Made by a program: the position numbers and the translations under genes. This document shows positions 39,154-47,527 of a stretch of 59,012 bases of DNA, piece after piece. A model generated the notes under the pieces. The model was not told where the DNA came from. It searched no databases and was given only the letters and a program-made list of their open reading frames with translations. The DNA is taken from the NCBI GenBank assembly GCA_934512105.1, contig CAKSWQ010000011.1, positions 1-59,012 of the forward strand, read 5' to 3'. Within the stretch, counting starts at the first letter, position 1; each line of letters opens with the position of its first letter. The DNA comes from an uncultured Faecalibacterium sp. (GTDB lineage: Bacteria > Bacillota > Clostridia > Oscillospirales > Ruminococcaceae).

Positions 39154-40170
39154 TTACATCTCCCGGCCGATGGCCCAAGCCACCTGACGGCACTTTGCCA
39201 TGGCCTGTGCAAAGGCGTCCGGGGTCAGGCACTGTGCGCCGTCGCTCCATGCGTGCTGGGGGTCGTAGTGCACCTCTACCTCCAGACCGTCCGCACCGGC
39301 GGCCACAGCGGCGATCATCATCGGCTCCACGAGATTGGACTTGCCGGTGGCGTGGCTGGGGTCTACCACGATGGGCAGATGGGTCTTTTCGTGGATGATG
39401 GGCACAGCGGAAAGATCCAGCGTATTGCGGGTGTATTTTTCAAAGGTACGGATGCCGCGCTCGCAGAAGATGACCTGCTCGTTGCCGCCGGCCATGATGT
39501 ACTCGGCGCTCATGATCCACTCCTCGATGGTGTTGCACAGGCCGCGCTTGAGCAGCACCGGCTTGTGCATCTTGCCCACGGCCTTGAGCAGCTGGAAGTT
39601 CTGCATATTGCGTGCGCCGATCTGCACCACGTCCACATACTCCTCAAACTCCGGGATGCGGTCCTCGCTCATCAGCTCGGAGACGATGGGCAGGCCGGTG
39701 GCTTCGCGGGCCTTTACCATATCTAAGATGCCTTCGGTCTCCAGACCCTGAAAGGCGTAGGGAGAGGTGCGGGGCTTATAGGCACCGCCGCGGAACAGCG
39801 CCGCGCCGCCCGCCTTGACCCCCTGCGCGATGCGCAGCGCCTGCTCGGCGTTTTCGATGCTGCATGGGCCTGCCATGACGGCGATCTTTTCATTGCTGCC
39901 GATCTTCACGCCGCCGCAGTCGATGACCGAGTCTGCGGGGTGGAACAGGCGGTTTGCACGCTTATAGGGCGCGGATACGCGGGTGACGTTATCGATCCAC
40001 GGGTTTGCCAGTACGTCCCGCTCGTCGATCTTGGTGGTGTCGCCCACCAAACCGAACACGTTGTAGTCCTTGCCGGTGATGAGAGTCACGTCCAGACCCT
40101 GCTTTTCGAATTTATCAACGATCTTTTCCAGCTCCTCTTTGGGAGTGCCTTTTTTGGTGGAGATGATCAT
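39154..40170 (-). CDS. aroF: DAHP synthase, type I-beta with ferredoxin-like regulatory domain
   Basis: First step of the pathway: PEP plus erythrose-4-phosphate to 3-deoxy-D-arabino-heptulosonate-7-phosphate. The 338 residues include an N-terminal ferredoxin-like domain (about 1-70), used for feedback control in this class, then the barrel with VMAGPCSIEN (metal Cys), FRGGAYKPRTSPY, LLKRGLCNTIEEW, VDPSHATGK and EVHYDP. ATG 40170 follows GGAAAGGAACAACCTCCC. There is no chorismate mutase fusion. Confidence 0.95.
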   Translation of the reverse strand: MIISTKKGTPKEELEKIVDKFEKQGLDVTLITGKDYNVFGLVGDTTKIDERDVLANPWIDNVTRVSAPYKRANRLFHPADSVIDCGGVKIGSNEKIAVMAGPCSIENAEQALRIAQGVKAGGAALFRGGAYKPRTSPYAFQGLETEGILDMVKAREATGLPIVSELMSEDRIPEFEEYVDVVQIGARNMQNFQLLKAVGKMHKPVLLKRGLCNTIEEWIMSAEYIMAGGNEQVIFCERGIRTFEKYTRNTLDLSAVPIIHEKTHLPIVVDPSHATGKSNLVEPMMIAAVAAGADGLEVEVHYDPQHAWSDGAQCLTPDAFAQAMAKCRQVAWAIGREM

Positions 40171-40198
40171 GGGAGGTTGTTCCTTTCCTGTTTGTTCT

Positions 40199-40663
40199 TT
40201 ACATCACGATATGCGCCTTAGTGGAGCCGTCGGTGCGCAGCAGCTGCGCCAGCCAGATGCAGGCGTGCAGGTAGCCCTGCGGGCCCTCGCCGATAAAATG
40301 TCCCTGACAGCCAAAGGACACCACGTCCGTTTTGCGGAAGGGCTCGCGCTCGTCCGGGGCGTCCAGCATCACCTCTACGGCGGGCACGCTGCACAGCCGC
40401 AGCGCGTCCAGAATGGCCACGCTGTAATGGGCGTAGCCGCCGGGGTTCAGCACGATGCCGTCCACCCGCCCCGGGGCGGACTGGATCTCGTCGATGAGAT
40501 CGCCCTCGTGGTTGGACTGGCAGATGTCTGTCTCGATGCCAAGCTGGTCGCAGCCCGCCTGCACATAGTCCATCAGGCCGGTGTAGTCCACTTCGCCCGG
40601 CACGCCGGGCTCAGACCAGCGGGCCAGATTGATGTTTGGCCCGTTAAGAATCAAAAATTTCAT
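40199..40663 (-). CDS. aroQ: Type II 3-dehydroquinate dehydratase-like protein
   Basis: By family and position this should dehydrate 3-dehydroquinate. The 154 residues keep NGPNINLA, CQSNHEGDLIDEIQ and LNPGGYAHYSVAI, with the Asn and His of the anhydride-type site. However, the lid reads ARWSEPGVPGE where the family has R-R-E-P-x-x-Y-G, so the catalytic Arg (Ser17 here) and Tyr (Pro22) are replaced in a straight alignment. The His of EVHxSN is Met (VEVMLDA). Arg15 and Tyr27 nearby could compensate. ATG 40663 overlaps the aroE-aroK fusion by 20 bases. No other dehydroquinate dehydratase is in the window. Confidence 0.85.
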   Translation of the reverse strand: MKFLILNGPNINLARWSEPGVPGEVDYTGLMDYVQAGCDQLGIETDICQSNHEGDLIDEIQSAPGRVDGIVLNPGGYAHYSVAILDALRLCSVPAVEVMLDAPDEREPFRKTDVVSFGCQGHFIGEGPQGYLHACIWLAQLLRTDGSTKAHIVM

Positions 40664-41906
40664 CCAGTGCCTCCTGTGCAGCTGCCAGCGTCTGGGCCAG
40701 CGTGCCGGTGTTGGGGACCACCGCGTCTGCGGCGGCAAGGTACAGCGGGCGGCGCTGGGCTTCCATGGTGCGCAGTGCCTCGGCGCTGGAAGAAAGCGGG
40801 CGGTCGCCGCCCACAGCCAGCGCCTCCACCGGCCGGTCGATGAACAGCACCACGCCGTTCTGGCGCAGGGCGCGGACATTCTCTGCCCGCTTCACCGCGC
40901 CGCCGCCGCAGGAGAGCACAAGCCCCTTTTCCTTGCCGAAACGGGCGATCTGCGCGGCTTCCTTTGCGCGGAAGCTCGCTTCGCCCTCGGCGGCAAAGAT
41001 ATCCGGGATGCTGCGTCCGTCTGCCTTGACGATCTCCTCGTCCAGATCCACAAGGGGTCTGCCCAGCTGCTTTGCCAGCAGGCGGCCAAGGGTGGATTTG
41101 CCGCAGGAGGGCATGCCCACAAGGGCGATGTTCAGCGTCTCGCGGCGCAGCGCGGCGGTGATGCGCCGCACCTCGGCCGGGGCGTCCCCGAACTTGCGGC
41201 CAAGGAAGTATTCGGCGGCGTACACCGCCTGTGCCACCAGCATCTCCAGCCCGCCTACGGCTACCGGCACACCGGTTTCCTCGGCACGGAGGATGAGTTC
41301 GGTCTTGTTGGGGTTATAGACCACGTCCACCACGGCTTCCAGCCCGGGCATGGCGGCGACGTCCAGACTGCACACGCCCACGTTGGGGTACATCCCGGCG
41401 GGGGTGGTGTTGAACACCACCTGTGCGCCGCTGTGCACGGCTTCGGCGTAGCTTAACTCGCTCTTTTCCGGGTCGGGGGTGCGGCTGACCGTCAACACCT
41501 TGGCCGCGCCTTTGTCCAGCGCCACCGCGCGGGTGGTGTTGTGGGTGCCGCCGGTGCCTAAAATGAGCACGGTCTTGCCCGCAAGTTCCACGCCGTGGGC
41601 TTCGCACAGGTGGGCAAAGCCCAGATAATCGGTGTTGTAGCCGTAGAGCAGGCCGTTTTTGTTCACCACCGTGTTCACCGCACCGATGGCGCGGGCGCGG
41701 GGGTCGATGAAGGAGCAGTACTCCATCACCAGCTTTTTATAGGGGATGGTCACATTGATGGCCTTGAACTGCCGCCGCTGCAAAAAGGCGCGGGCGTCTG
41801 CCTCGGTGGGCAGGGGGCACAGCTCGTAGCTGTACCCGCAAAGCAGCTCATGGATGGTCTTGGAGTAGGAGTGTCCCAGCTTGCCGCCGATGAGTCCGTA
41901 TTCCAT
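40644..41906 (-). CDS. Bifunctional shikimate dehydrogenase / shikimate kinase fusion
   Basis: A 420-residue fusion catalysing steps four and five. Residues about 1-262 are AroE: GGKLGHSYSKTIHE, NVTIPYKK (catalytic Lys), GAVNTVV, GYNTDYLGF (Asp) and NADP loop LGTGGTHNTT. Residues about 263-420 are AroK: ALVGMPSCGKSTLG (P-loop), VDLDEEI, SCGGGAV, lid GGDRPL and EAQRRPLY. All key residues of both halves are visible and there is no frame break at the junction. One base separates it from aroC. Combined aroE-aroK in one chain is uncommon. Confidence 0.94.
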   Translation of the reverse strand: MEYGLIGGKLGHSYSKTIHELLCGYSYELCPLPTEADARAFLQRRQFKAINVTIPYKKLVMEYCSFIDPRARAIGAVNTVVNKNGLLYGYNTDYLGFAHLCEAHGVELAGKTVLILGTGGTHNTTRAVALDKGAAKVLTVSRTPDPEKSELSYAEAVHSGAQVVFNTTPAGMYPNVGVCSLDVAAMPGLEAVVDVVYNPNKTELILRAEETGVPVAVGGLEMLVAQAVYAAEYFLGRKFGDAPAEVRRITAALRRETLNIALVGMPSCGKSTLGRLLAKQLGRPLVDLDEEIVKADGRSIPDIFAAEGEASFRAKEAAQIARFGKEKGLVLSCGGGAVKRAENVRALRQNGVVLFIDRPVEALAVGGDRPLSSSAEALRTMEAQRRPLYLAAADAVVPNTGTLAQTLAAAQEALDEIFDS

Positions 41907-41907
41907 C

Positions 41908-43050
41908 TCAGTCCTCCTTCCGGTAGCCGGTGGGGTCGGTCATCCACCGGGCACCGTACCGGGCGGTGAGCAGGTCGCCCACCGCAAGGGCGGCGGCGCA
42001 GGTCTGCACGATGGCGGCCCGGGGCACGATGCAGGGGTCGTGCCGTCCCTGAATGGACAGCTGTGCGTCTTTTTTTGCAATGTAGTCCACCGTGTCCTGC
42101 TGCTTGTAGATGCTGGGGGTGGGCTTGACGGCGGTGCGGAACACCACAGGCATTCCGTTGGCGATGCCGCCGTTGATGCCTGCGTTGTGGTTGGTGGCGG
42201 TGACCACCGCGCCCTCTGCCGTCATGCGGAAGGCATCGTTCGCTTCCGAACCGCGCAGCCCGGCAAAGCCGAAGCCGGTGCCGAACTCGATGCCCTTGAC
42301 CGCCGGGATGGAAAAGGCCAGATGGGCGATCTCGCTCTCCACGCTGTCAAAATAGGGCTCGCCGACTCCGGCGGGCAGGCCGAGGATAGCAGTCTCCAGC
42401 ACGCCGCCCACGCTGTCGCCCTCGGCACCGGCGGCGCGGATGGCGGCCTTCATGGGCTCCTCCACGGCGGCGTCCAGCACCGCAAAGCCCTCGGTCTTGG
42501 CGGTAAGTGTCTCCACCTGTGCCGCAAGGGCGGCGGGGTCGTCCAGCGCAAAGGGAGTATCTGTGAGCCCGGCGCACCGGGCAATGTGGGTGGTGATATC
42601 AATGCCCGCCCGCTGCAATGCGGCCAGCACGATACTGCCGCCTGCCACGAGGGCGGCAGTCACCCGGCCGGAAAAGTGCCCGCCGCCCCGGGCGTCCTGA
42701 AAGCCGTGGTACTTGGCGTAGGCGGTAAAGTCCGCGTGGCCGGGGCGCAGCAGGTCGGCGGTCTTGGCGTAGTCGCCGCTGCGGGTGTTCTGGTTTTCGA
42801 TCATCAGGGCGATGGCGGTGCCGGTGGTGTGGCCGTTCACCACACCGGACAGCAGCTGCACTGCATCCGCCTCCACCCGGGGGGTGGAAAGGCCGTCGCC
42901 CCGGGCGCGGCGCTTATCCATGCAGGCGGCGAGAAAGCTCTCGTCCACCGGCACACCGGCGGCCATGCCGTCCAGCACCGCGCCCACGGCGCGGCCGTGG
43001 CTCTCGCCGAAGATGGTCAGCGAAAGGTCGCTGCCAAAGGTGTTTTTCAT
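41908..43050 (-). CDS. aroC: Chorismate synthase
   Basis: FMN-dependent final step of the shikimate pathway, EPSP to chorismate. The 380-residue protein has the three signature areas GESHGRAVGAVLDG, a central RPGHADFTAYAKYHGFQDAR / GGGHFSGRVTAALVAGG block, and GFGFAGLRGSEAND followed by NGGIANGMPV and RHDPCIVPRA. ATG 43050 lies three bases after the aroB stop, with the ribosome site GGAGGACTG inside aroB. Confidence 0.96.
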   Translation of the reverse strand: MKNTFGSDLSLTIFGESHGRAVGAVLDGMAAGVPVDESFLAACMDKRRARGDGLSTPRVEADAVQLLSGVVNGHTTGTAIALMIENQNTRSGDYAKTADLLRPGHADFTAYAKYHGFQDARGGGHFSGRVTAALVAGGSIVLAALQRAGIDITTHIARCAGLTDTPFALDDPAALAAQVETLTAKTEGFAVLDAAVEEPMKAAIRAAGAEGDSVGGVLETAILGLPAGVGEPYFDSVESEIAHLAFSIPAVKGIEFGTGFGFAGLRGSEANDAFRMTAEGAVVTATNHNAGINGGIANGMPVVFRTAVKPTPSIYKQQDTVDYIAKKDAQLSIQGRHDPCIVPRAAIVQTCAAALAVGDLLTARYGARWMTDPTGYRKED

Positions 43051-43053
43051 GGG

Positions 43054-44097
43054 TCAGTCCTCCATGCCCAGCAGCGGGCGCAGCCCCTCCACAGGGATGG
43101 TCTCGGCGCGCCAGCAGCCAAGGCCGGGCACCTTGATGATGGTGATCTGCCCGCCCTGCGCTTTTTTGTCGTGCAGCATCTCGGCCAGCACCTTTTCCTT
43201 ATCATAGGCGGTGCGGGTGGGTAACCCTAAGCGGCGGTACACGCCGCGCACCCGCTTTTGCAGCGCCTTGGATTCGATCATGGGCAGCATGCCCAGCGCT
43301 ACGCACTCGCCGTGGAACAGGCCGGTGGTGCGGCGTCCCTTGATGCCCTTCACCGCCTCGATGCCGTGGCCGATGGTGTGGCCGAAGTTCAGTGCCTTGC
43401 GCATCCCCTGCTCGGTCTCGTCCTGCTCCACGATGCTCTTTTTAAAGCGCAGGCTGCGGCAGATGATCTCACCGATGCGGTCGTCCACGTCCTCTTTTTC
43501 AAAGATGGAGAACAGCTCCGGGTCAGCCAAGAGACCTGCCTTGACCGCCTCGGCCAGACCGTTGATAAAGTGGCGGCGGGGCAGGGTGGACAGGGTGTCC
43601 GGGTCCACGATGACCAGCTTGGGCTGCCAGAAAGCGCCCACGATGTTTTTGGTGTCGCCCAGATCCACGGCGGTCTTGCCGCCGATGGAGGAATCGATCA
43701 TGGAAAGGGTGGTGGTGGGGCAGTTGATAAAGTCGATGCCGCGCATATAGATGGAAGCGGCAAACCCGGCAAGGTCGCCCACCACGCCGCCGCCCACGGC
43801 TACCACAAGGTCGCCGCGGCCCATGCCGAAGTCCAGCATCTGGCGCAGCACGGTCTCCAGAATTTTAAAGCTCTTGCTGGCCTCGCCCTGCGGCACGGTG
43901 ATGATGGTGGCGTCCTTGCACTGGTCGGCTACCATCTGGGCGTACTGTGGGGGCACACCGCTGTCGGTGACCACCGCCACCCGGCGGTCCAGCCGGGCGA
44001 ACTGGTACAGGTTTTCCAGCGAGCCGCGCTTGACGATGATGTCATAGCTGCGCTCGCCCAGATTCATGGTCAGCTTGGTTCCGATAAAATCACTCAT
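43054..44097 (-). CDS. aroB: 3-dehydroquinate synthase
   Basis: NAD- and metal-dependent cyclisation of DAHP to 3-dehydroquinate (347 residues). Conserved features are VVTDSGVPPQYA, GEASKSFKILE, GRGDLVVAVGGGVVGDLAGF, PTTTLSMIDSSIGGKTAVDL, the metal ligands in GLAEAVKAG and LNFGHTIGHGIEA, and HGECVALGM. The start ATG 44097 overlaps the pheA stop by four bases (ATGA). Confidence 0.96.
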   Translation of the reverse strand: MSDFIGTKLTMNLGERSYDIIVKRGSLENLYQFARLDRRVAVVTDSGVPPQYAQMVADQCKDATIITVPQGEASKSFKILETVLRQMLDFGMGRGDLVVAVGGGVVGDLAGFAASIYMRGIDFINCPTTTLSMIDSSIGGKTAVDLGDTKNIVGAFWQPKLVIVDPDTLSTLPRRHFINGLAEAVKAGLLADPELFSIFEKEDVDDRIGEIICRSLRFKKSIVEQDETEQGMRKALNFGHTIGHGIEAVKGIKGRRTTGLFHGECVALGMLPMIESKALQKRVRGVYRRLGLPTRTAYDKEKVLAEMLHDKKAQGGQITIIKVPGLGCWRAETIPVEGLRPLLGMED

Positions 44098-45164
44098 TTT
44101 GTATACACTCCTAACAGCCGCACCGTCCGGCAGGTGCGGTCAAGCTCGCGCAGCAGCGCGGCGGTCTCGCCGGCGGCGGCATCGCCCACCAGCTCTACGT
44201 AAAAATAATATTCAAAGGGGACGTGCGGCATGGGGCGGCTCTTGATGGACTCCATATTGAAGCCGCTGGCACCGATGACCTGGATCACCTCGGCCAGCTT
44301 GCCGGGCTTGTTGTCCACCGTGAACAGCAGCGAGAACCGGTTGCCCGCCGTGGGCTTTTCGCGGCTGAGCACGATGAACCGGGTGGTGTTGTCGCCGTCG
44401 GTGTTGATGTTGGGCACCAGAATTTCCAGCCCATACAGGGCGGCAGTCTCGGCGCTGGCAATGGCGGCCTTTGTCGGGTCTTTGCTTTCTGCTACGAACT
44501 TTGCAGCCATGGCGGTGTTTGCCATGGCGGTGGCGGGCAGACGGAACTGCTTTAAAAAGGTCTCGCTCTGGGCAATGGCCTGCTGGTGGCTGTACACGGT
44601 GCGCAGCTGGGAAAGCTGGGTGCCCGGCAGCACCAGAAGGTTCTGGGAGATGGGCAGGTCGTACACGTCCACCACCCACAGCTCCGGGTGGTTATAGCAC
44701 AGGTCCAGCACGGCGGAAACGTCTCCGGCGTGGCTGTTTTCAAAGGGCACCACGCCGTGGGCGGCTTCGCCGGAGGCCACGGCCTCGAACACCTCGTCCC
44801 ATGTGGAATAGCTTACAGCCTCGGCGTGGGGGAACAGCGCCTTGAGGGCAATGTGGGCAAACGCACCCTTCACTCCCTGATAGGCGGCGCGGTTGCACCC
44901 CAGCACGGCGGCTTCGTACTGCTTGGCAAGATCCATCATGTGCTGGACATGGTCTTTATAGTAAGGGCGCAGCGCGGGCTGCTGAATGCGGGCTGCGGCC
45001 TTTTCCAGCACGGCGGCCTCCCGGGCGGCATCGTAGATGGGCAGACCGTGCGCCCGCTTATATTCGGCCACCTGCAAAACGGCAGCCATCCGGCGCTCGA
45101 ACAGCGCAGCCAGCTGCGCATCCACCGTGTCGATCTCGGCACGGGCTTGTTCCAGTGCGTCCAT
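44094..45164 (-). CDS. pheA: Chorismate mutase / prephenate dehydratase (P-protein)
   Basis: Bifunctional enzyme of the phenylalanine branch (356 residues). The AroQ-type chorismate mutase is at about 1-88 (IDTVDAQLAALFERRMAAVL, VAEYKRAHGLPIYDAAREAA). Prephenate dehydratase is at about 95-275 (YQGVKGAFAHIA, GVVPFENSHAGDV and N-x-DGDNTTRFIVL with the catalytic Thr). A C-terminal ACT domain at about 280-356 has LLFTVDNKPGKLAEV and ESIKSRP, expected to give feedback inhibition by phenylalanine. ATG 45164 is chosen: AAAAAGGA is 10 bases upstream, whereas the GTG at 45173 is too close. First gene of the operon. Confidence 0.94.
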   Translation of the reverse strand: MDALEQARAEIDTVDAQLAALFERRMAAVLQVAEYKRAHGLPIYDAAREAAVLEKAAARIQQPALRPYYKDHVQHMMDLAKQYEAAVLGCNRAAYQGVKGAFAHIALKALFPHAEAVSYSTWDEVFEAVASGEAAHGVVPFENSHAGDVSAVLDLCYNHPELWVVDVYDLPISQNLLVLPGTQLSQLRTVYSHQQAIAQSETFLKQFRLPATAMANTAMAAKFVAESKDPTKAAIASAETAALYGLEILVPNINTDGDNTTRFIVLSREKPTAGNRFSLLFTVDNKPGKLAEVIQVIGASGFNMESIKSRPMPHVPFEYYFYVELVGDAAAGETAALLRELDRTCRTVRLLGVYTK

Positions 45165-45209
45165 GGGGGTCACATCCTTTTTGGTCGGTTTTTGCGGGGA
45201 TACCTAGTA

Positions 45210-45238
45210 AGTATACCATAACCGGGACAGGGAAACAA
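45210..45238 (-). promoter_or_regulatory. Promoter of the aromatic amino acid operon
   Basis: Minus-strand TTGTTT, exactly 17 bases, TATACT, about 45 bases before the pheA start. The leader is too short for a T-box or trp-type attenuator, so control at this promoter would have to be by a protein or by enzyme feedback. Confidence 0.7.
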
Positions 45239-45315
45239 CAAACCGCTCTTTATTTGAGAGTGGAGAAAATTTCAAATAAGCCTCGGGTAAAAAGACGAAA
45301 ATAGAAAACAGAAAC

Positions 45316-45370
45316 GCACCCACAGTCCGTTTTTGTACCCTGAAAAGCAGGGAAAACGGATTGTGGGTGC
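45316..45370 (-). terminator. Long hairpin terminating the small-protein gene
   Basis: GCACCCACAGTCCGTTTT pairs with AAAACGGATTGTGGGTGC, enclosing an inner CCCT/AGGG stem. The minus strand continues GTTTCTGTTTTC. The region 45239-45546 holds only this and a family 1 repeat; no gene. Confidence 0.65.
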
Positions 45371-45380
45371 GGTGAAACAG

Positions 45381-45545
45381 AACTCCCTCAGTCAAAACCT
45401 GACGGTTTTGCCAGCTCCCTCTGGGAGGGAGCCTCTGGCGCGCCCGGAAACTTTGCGCTTTAGCCGGGAACTTTGCCGTCATGCCAAAGGCCCCATCTCC
45501 GAGGGGGCTGTCATTGAGCATAAGCGAAATGACTGGGGGAGTTTG
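45381..45545. repeat. Intergenic repeat, family 1 variant
   Basis: ACTCCCTCAGTCAAAACCTG, CAGCTCCCTCTGGGAGGGAGC, CCAAAGGCCCCATCTCCGAG, GGGGCTGTC and GACTGGGGGAGT. Nearly the same variant as 55760-55911. Confidence 0.85.
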
Positions 45546-45546
45546 A

Positions 45547-45717
45547 TTATTTATTCTTTAAAATATCCTCCCAGCTGCGGGCTTTGCCGTAGTAGCGCCC
45601 GTAGGGGTTATCAAGGTCTGCGGCGCGGGGACCGGGCGGCGCGGGCGGCTGAGGTTTGGGGGTGCGGTCAAAGGTGAACCGGGCGGCGGGACCGCCGGTT
45701 TTGATGCGAAAACGCAT
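45547..45717 (-). CDS. Small proline-rich basic protein, function unknown
   Basis: A 56-residue protein, MRFRIKTGGPAARFTFDRTP at the start and NPYGRYYGKARSWEDILKNK at the end, with a Pro/Ala-rich middle. ATG 45717 lies four bases after the stop of the upstream membrane-protein gene, and GAGGGCTGA inside that gene acts as ribosome site, so the two look co-translated. No family recognised. It is supported by the coupling and by the following hairpin. Confidence 0.55.
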   Translation of the reverse strand: MRFRIKTGGPAARFTFDRTPKPQPPAPPGPRAADLDNPYGRYYGKARSWEDILKNK

Positions 45718-45720
45718 ATC

Positions 45721-46473
45721 TCAGCCCTCATCCGTCACGGTGGAGACAGCCCCGGCGGTCAGGTTTGCCCAAAGGGTCTCGCTGTTTTCCAGCAGGGAAG
45801 CGGATTCCTTCAGCCATGCGCCCCGGATGCCGATATAGTAATCTGCCAGCAGCTGCTGGCTGTCGCCGCTGGCGCTCTGCACCGCGTCCGAGGTGTAGCT
45901 GCCCAGCTCCATCCCGGTCAGCACCGGGCAGTCCGTCCAGCGGTAGACCATGTTCCACCAGTCGCTGTCGGCATCGGACTTGGGCAGATGGCCGTCCAGA
46001 TACCGCAGGGTGCCGGTAGTCTGCTGGAAGCCTGCGGGGTCGTAGAGGATGAAAATGGAGCTGAGAGAGCTCTGGATATCGGTGGAAAGCTTGGTGGTGC
46101 CCGCCATGTCCAGATAGGCGTCCGAGTCCTCACTGTTGAAGGCCATGGTGTACTGGTTGATCTTTACCACCACCTTGCCGTCCCCGTTGCAGTCCTCGCC
46201 ATAGGCGGCAAGCTGCTGTTGCAGGGCGGCGACGGTGGCCTCGGGCAGGTAGTAGGGGCTTACCACCGCCACGTTGTAATCCGGGTGGGTGGTCAGGAAA
46301 TACTGCCCGATAAAGCAGTACGCCACGAACGCCCCGGCAATGCCGAAGATGAGTACCCATTTCAGGTTGTAGTCCCACCAGTTTGCCCAGCGCTCTTTGC
46401 GGCTGTACTGCCGCTCCTTGCGGGGCTTGAGGTCCTTGGGGTCAATGTTGCGTTCGTAACGGTAGCTTGCCAT
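45721..46473 (-). CDS. Single-pass membrane protein, function unknown
   Basis: A 250-residue protein with a basic cytoplasmic N-terminus (MASYRYERNIDPKDLKPRKE and onward), one helix at about 38-60, and an extracytoplasmic domain of about 185 residues with a possible calcium-type loop GEDCNGDGKV and a mixed alpha/beta pattern. Not assigned to a family. ATG 46473 follows AGGAGAATTATTTT. It is followed directly by the 56-residue gene. Confidence 0.7.
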   Translation of the reverse strand: MASYRYERNIDPKDLKPRKERQYSRKERWANWWDYNLKWVLIFGIAGAFVAYCFIGQYFLTTHPDYNVAVVSPYYLPEATVAALQQQLAAYGEDCNGDGKVVVKINQYTMAFNSEDSDAYLDMAGTTKLSTDIQSSLSSIFILYDPAGFQQTTGTLRYLDGHLPKSDADSDWWNMVYRWTDCPVLTGMELGSYTSDAVQSASGDSQQLLADYYIGIRGAWLKESASLLENSETLWANLTAGAVSTVTDEG

Positions 46474-46525
46474 AAAATAATTCTCCTGTGTGATACGGTC
46501 GGGCAGTAGTGTGAAGATATTTCCA

Positions 46526-46555
46526 AAAGGCTTCCCCCGGACGGGGGAAGCCTTT
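46526..46555 (-). terminator. Terminator of plsC
   Basis: AAAGGCTTCCCCC / GGGGGAAGCCTTT stem. The T run on the minus side is short (TTTGG), so the terminator may be weak. Confidence 0.6.
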
Positions 46556-46580
46556 AAGTGAAACGGTGATGAAAAAACTG

Positions 46581-47309
46581 TTACTTCATTGCGGCCAGAA
46601 TGCTCTGGCGCACGGCGTCGGGCAGCTGCTTCTGCTCGGCTTTGCTCATGCCGGCGGTCTGGATGGGGGGCATGACCTTGATGCGCACGCTGCCCGGGCG
46701 GCAGCGGTTGCCGCTTGCCTCGAACAGGGCGCGGGCACCGGTCACAGCCACAGGCACCACCGGGGCACCGGTCTTGACCGCAATGCGGAAAGCACCGGCT
46801 TTGAACTCGCCTGCGCCGCCCTCTTCGCCCTTGTAGCGGGTGCCCTCGGGGAAGATGACGAAGCTGCGGCCGCCCTCCACGATGGCGGTGGCATCGTTCA
46901 GTGCCCGCACCGAGGCGCGCACATCGTCACGCTGCACGAACACGCAGCCCAGCAGCTTCATCCAGCGGTTGAGCAGGAAGATCTTTTCCAGCTCCTCCTT
47001 GGCAAGGATGCCGTGGGGCTTTTCCAGCCCGGCCAGCAGCAAAGGGATGTCGTAGTAGCTGCGGTGGTTTGCCACGAACACGCAGGGGCGGTCTTTGGGG
47101 ATATTCTCCAGCCCGTCCACGGACAGGGAAACACCGGTCACCTTCAGGATGCCCCGGCTCCAGCGGGGGATATGCTGGTTCACGATCTGCTCCACGGTGG
47201 CGGTATCTCCGGCGGCTGCGGCGCGCTCGGCGCGGCGCAGGATGCCGTAATGCAGGATCATGTACCCGAACAGATAAATAAACATCGCAATGGTGCGAAG
47301 AATGCTCAT
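46581..47309 (-). CDS. plsC: 1-acyl-sn-glycerol-3-phosphate acyltransferase
   Basis: Membrane enzyme making phosphatidic acid from lysophosphatidic acid. The 242-residue protein has an N-terminal hydrophobic helix (about 5-25), the catalytic NHRSYYD (H-x4-D) motif, the glycerolphosphate-binding FPEGTRYKG and the VVPVAVTG block. ATG 47309 follows AGGAGGAAACT. Single gene, divergent from the DUF624-like gene. Confidence 0.93.
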   Translation of the reverse strand: MSILRTIAMFIYLFGYMILHYGILRRAERAAAAGDTATVEQIVNQHIPRWSRGILKVTGVSLSVDGLENIPKDRPCVFVANHRSYYDIPLLLAGLEKPHGILAKEELEKIFLLNRWMKLLGCVFVQRDDVRASVRALNDATAIVEGGRSFVIFPEGTRYKGEEGGAGEFKAGAFRIAVKTGAPVVPVAVTGARALFEASGNRCRPGSVRIKVMPPIQTAGMSKAEQKQLPDAVRQSILAAMK

Positions 47310-47419
47310 AATAGTTTCCTCCTATTGCAAAAAATGCCATTGTCATTGTAGCACACTTTGGACAAAAAAGGGAGAGATAAATATTTTTTTACAATTAGCC
47401 CCGGTTGTATCTTGCAAAG

Positions 47420-47448
47420 TTGACAAAATACAGGTATATTTATATCTG
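47420..47448 (+). promoter_or_regulatory. Probable promoter of the DUF624-like gene
   Basis: TTGACA at 47420-47425 is a good -35. The -10 is less clear: TATCTG at 17-base spacing or TATATC at 15. Confidence 0.45.
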
Positions 47449-47527
47449 TAAAGTCAGCACAATGGCACTTTCCAGACAAAACGCCTGCGGTGCCGGTTAA
47501 AAACGTAAGAGAGGTACCGCAGTTACT

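Noticed and set aside
40664..40879. Longer N-terminal extension of AroQ
   Set aside because: These 72 codons are out-of-frame AroK sequence; ATG 40663 begins the standard family start MKFLILNGPN.
45239..45546. Long hairpin region considered as a structured RNA gene
   Set aside because: The hairpin is explained as a terminator of the minus-strand genes and the rest is a family 1 repeat; no promoter is seen.
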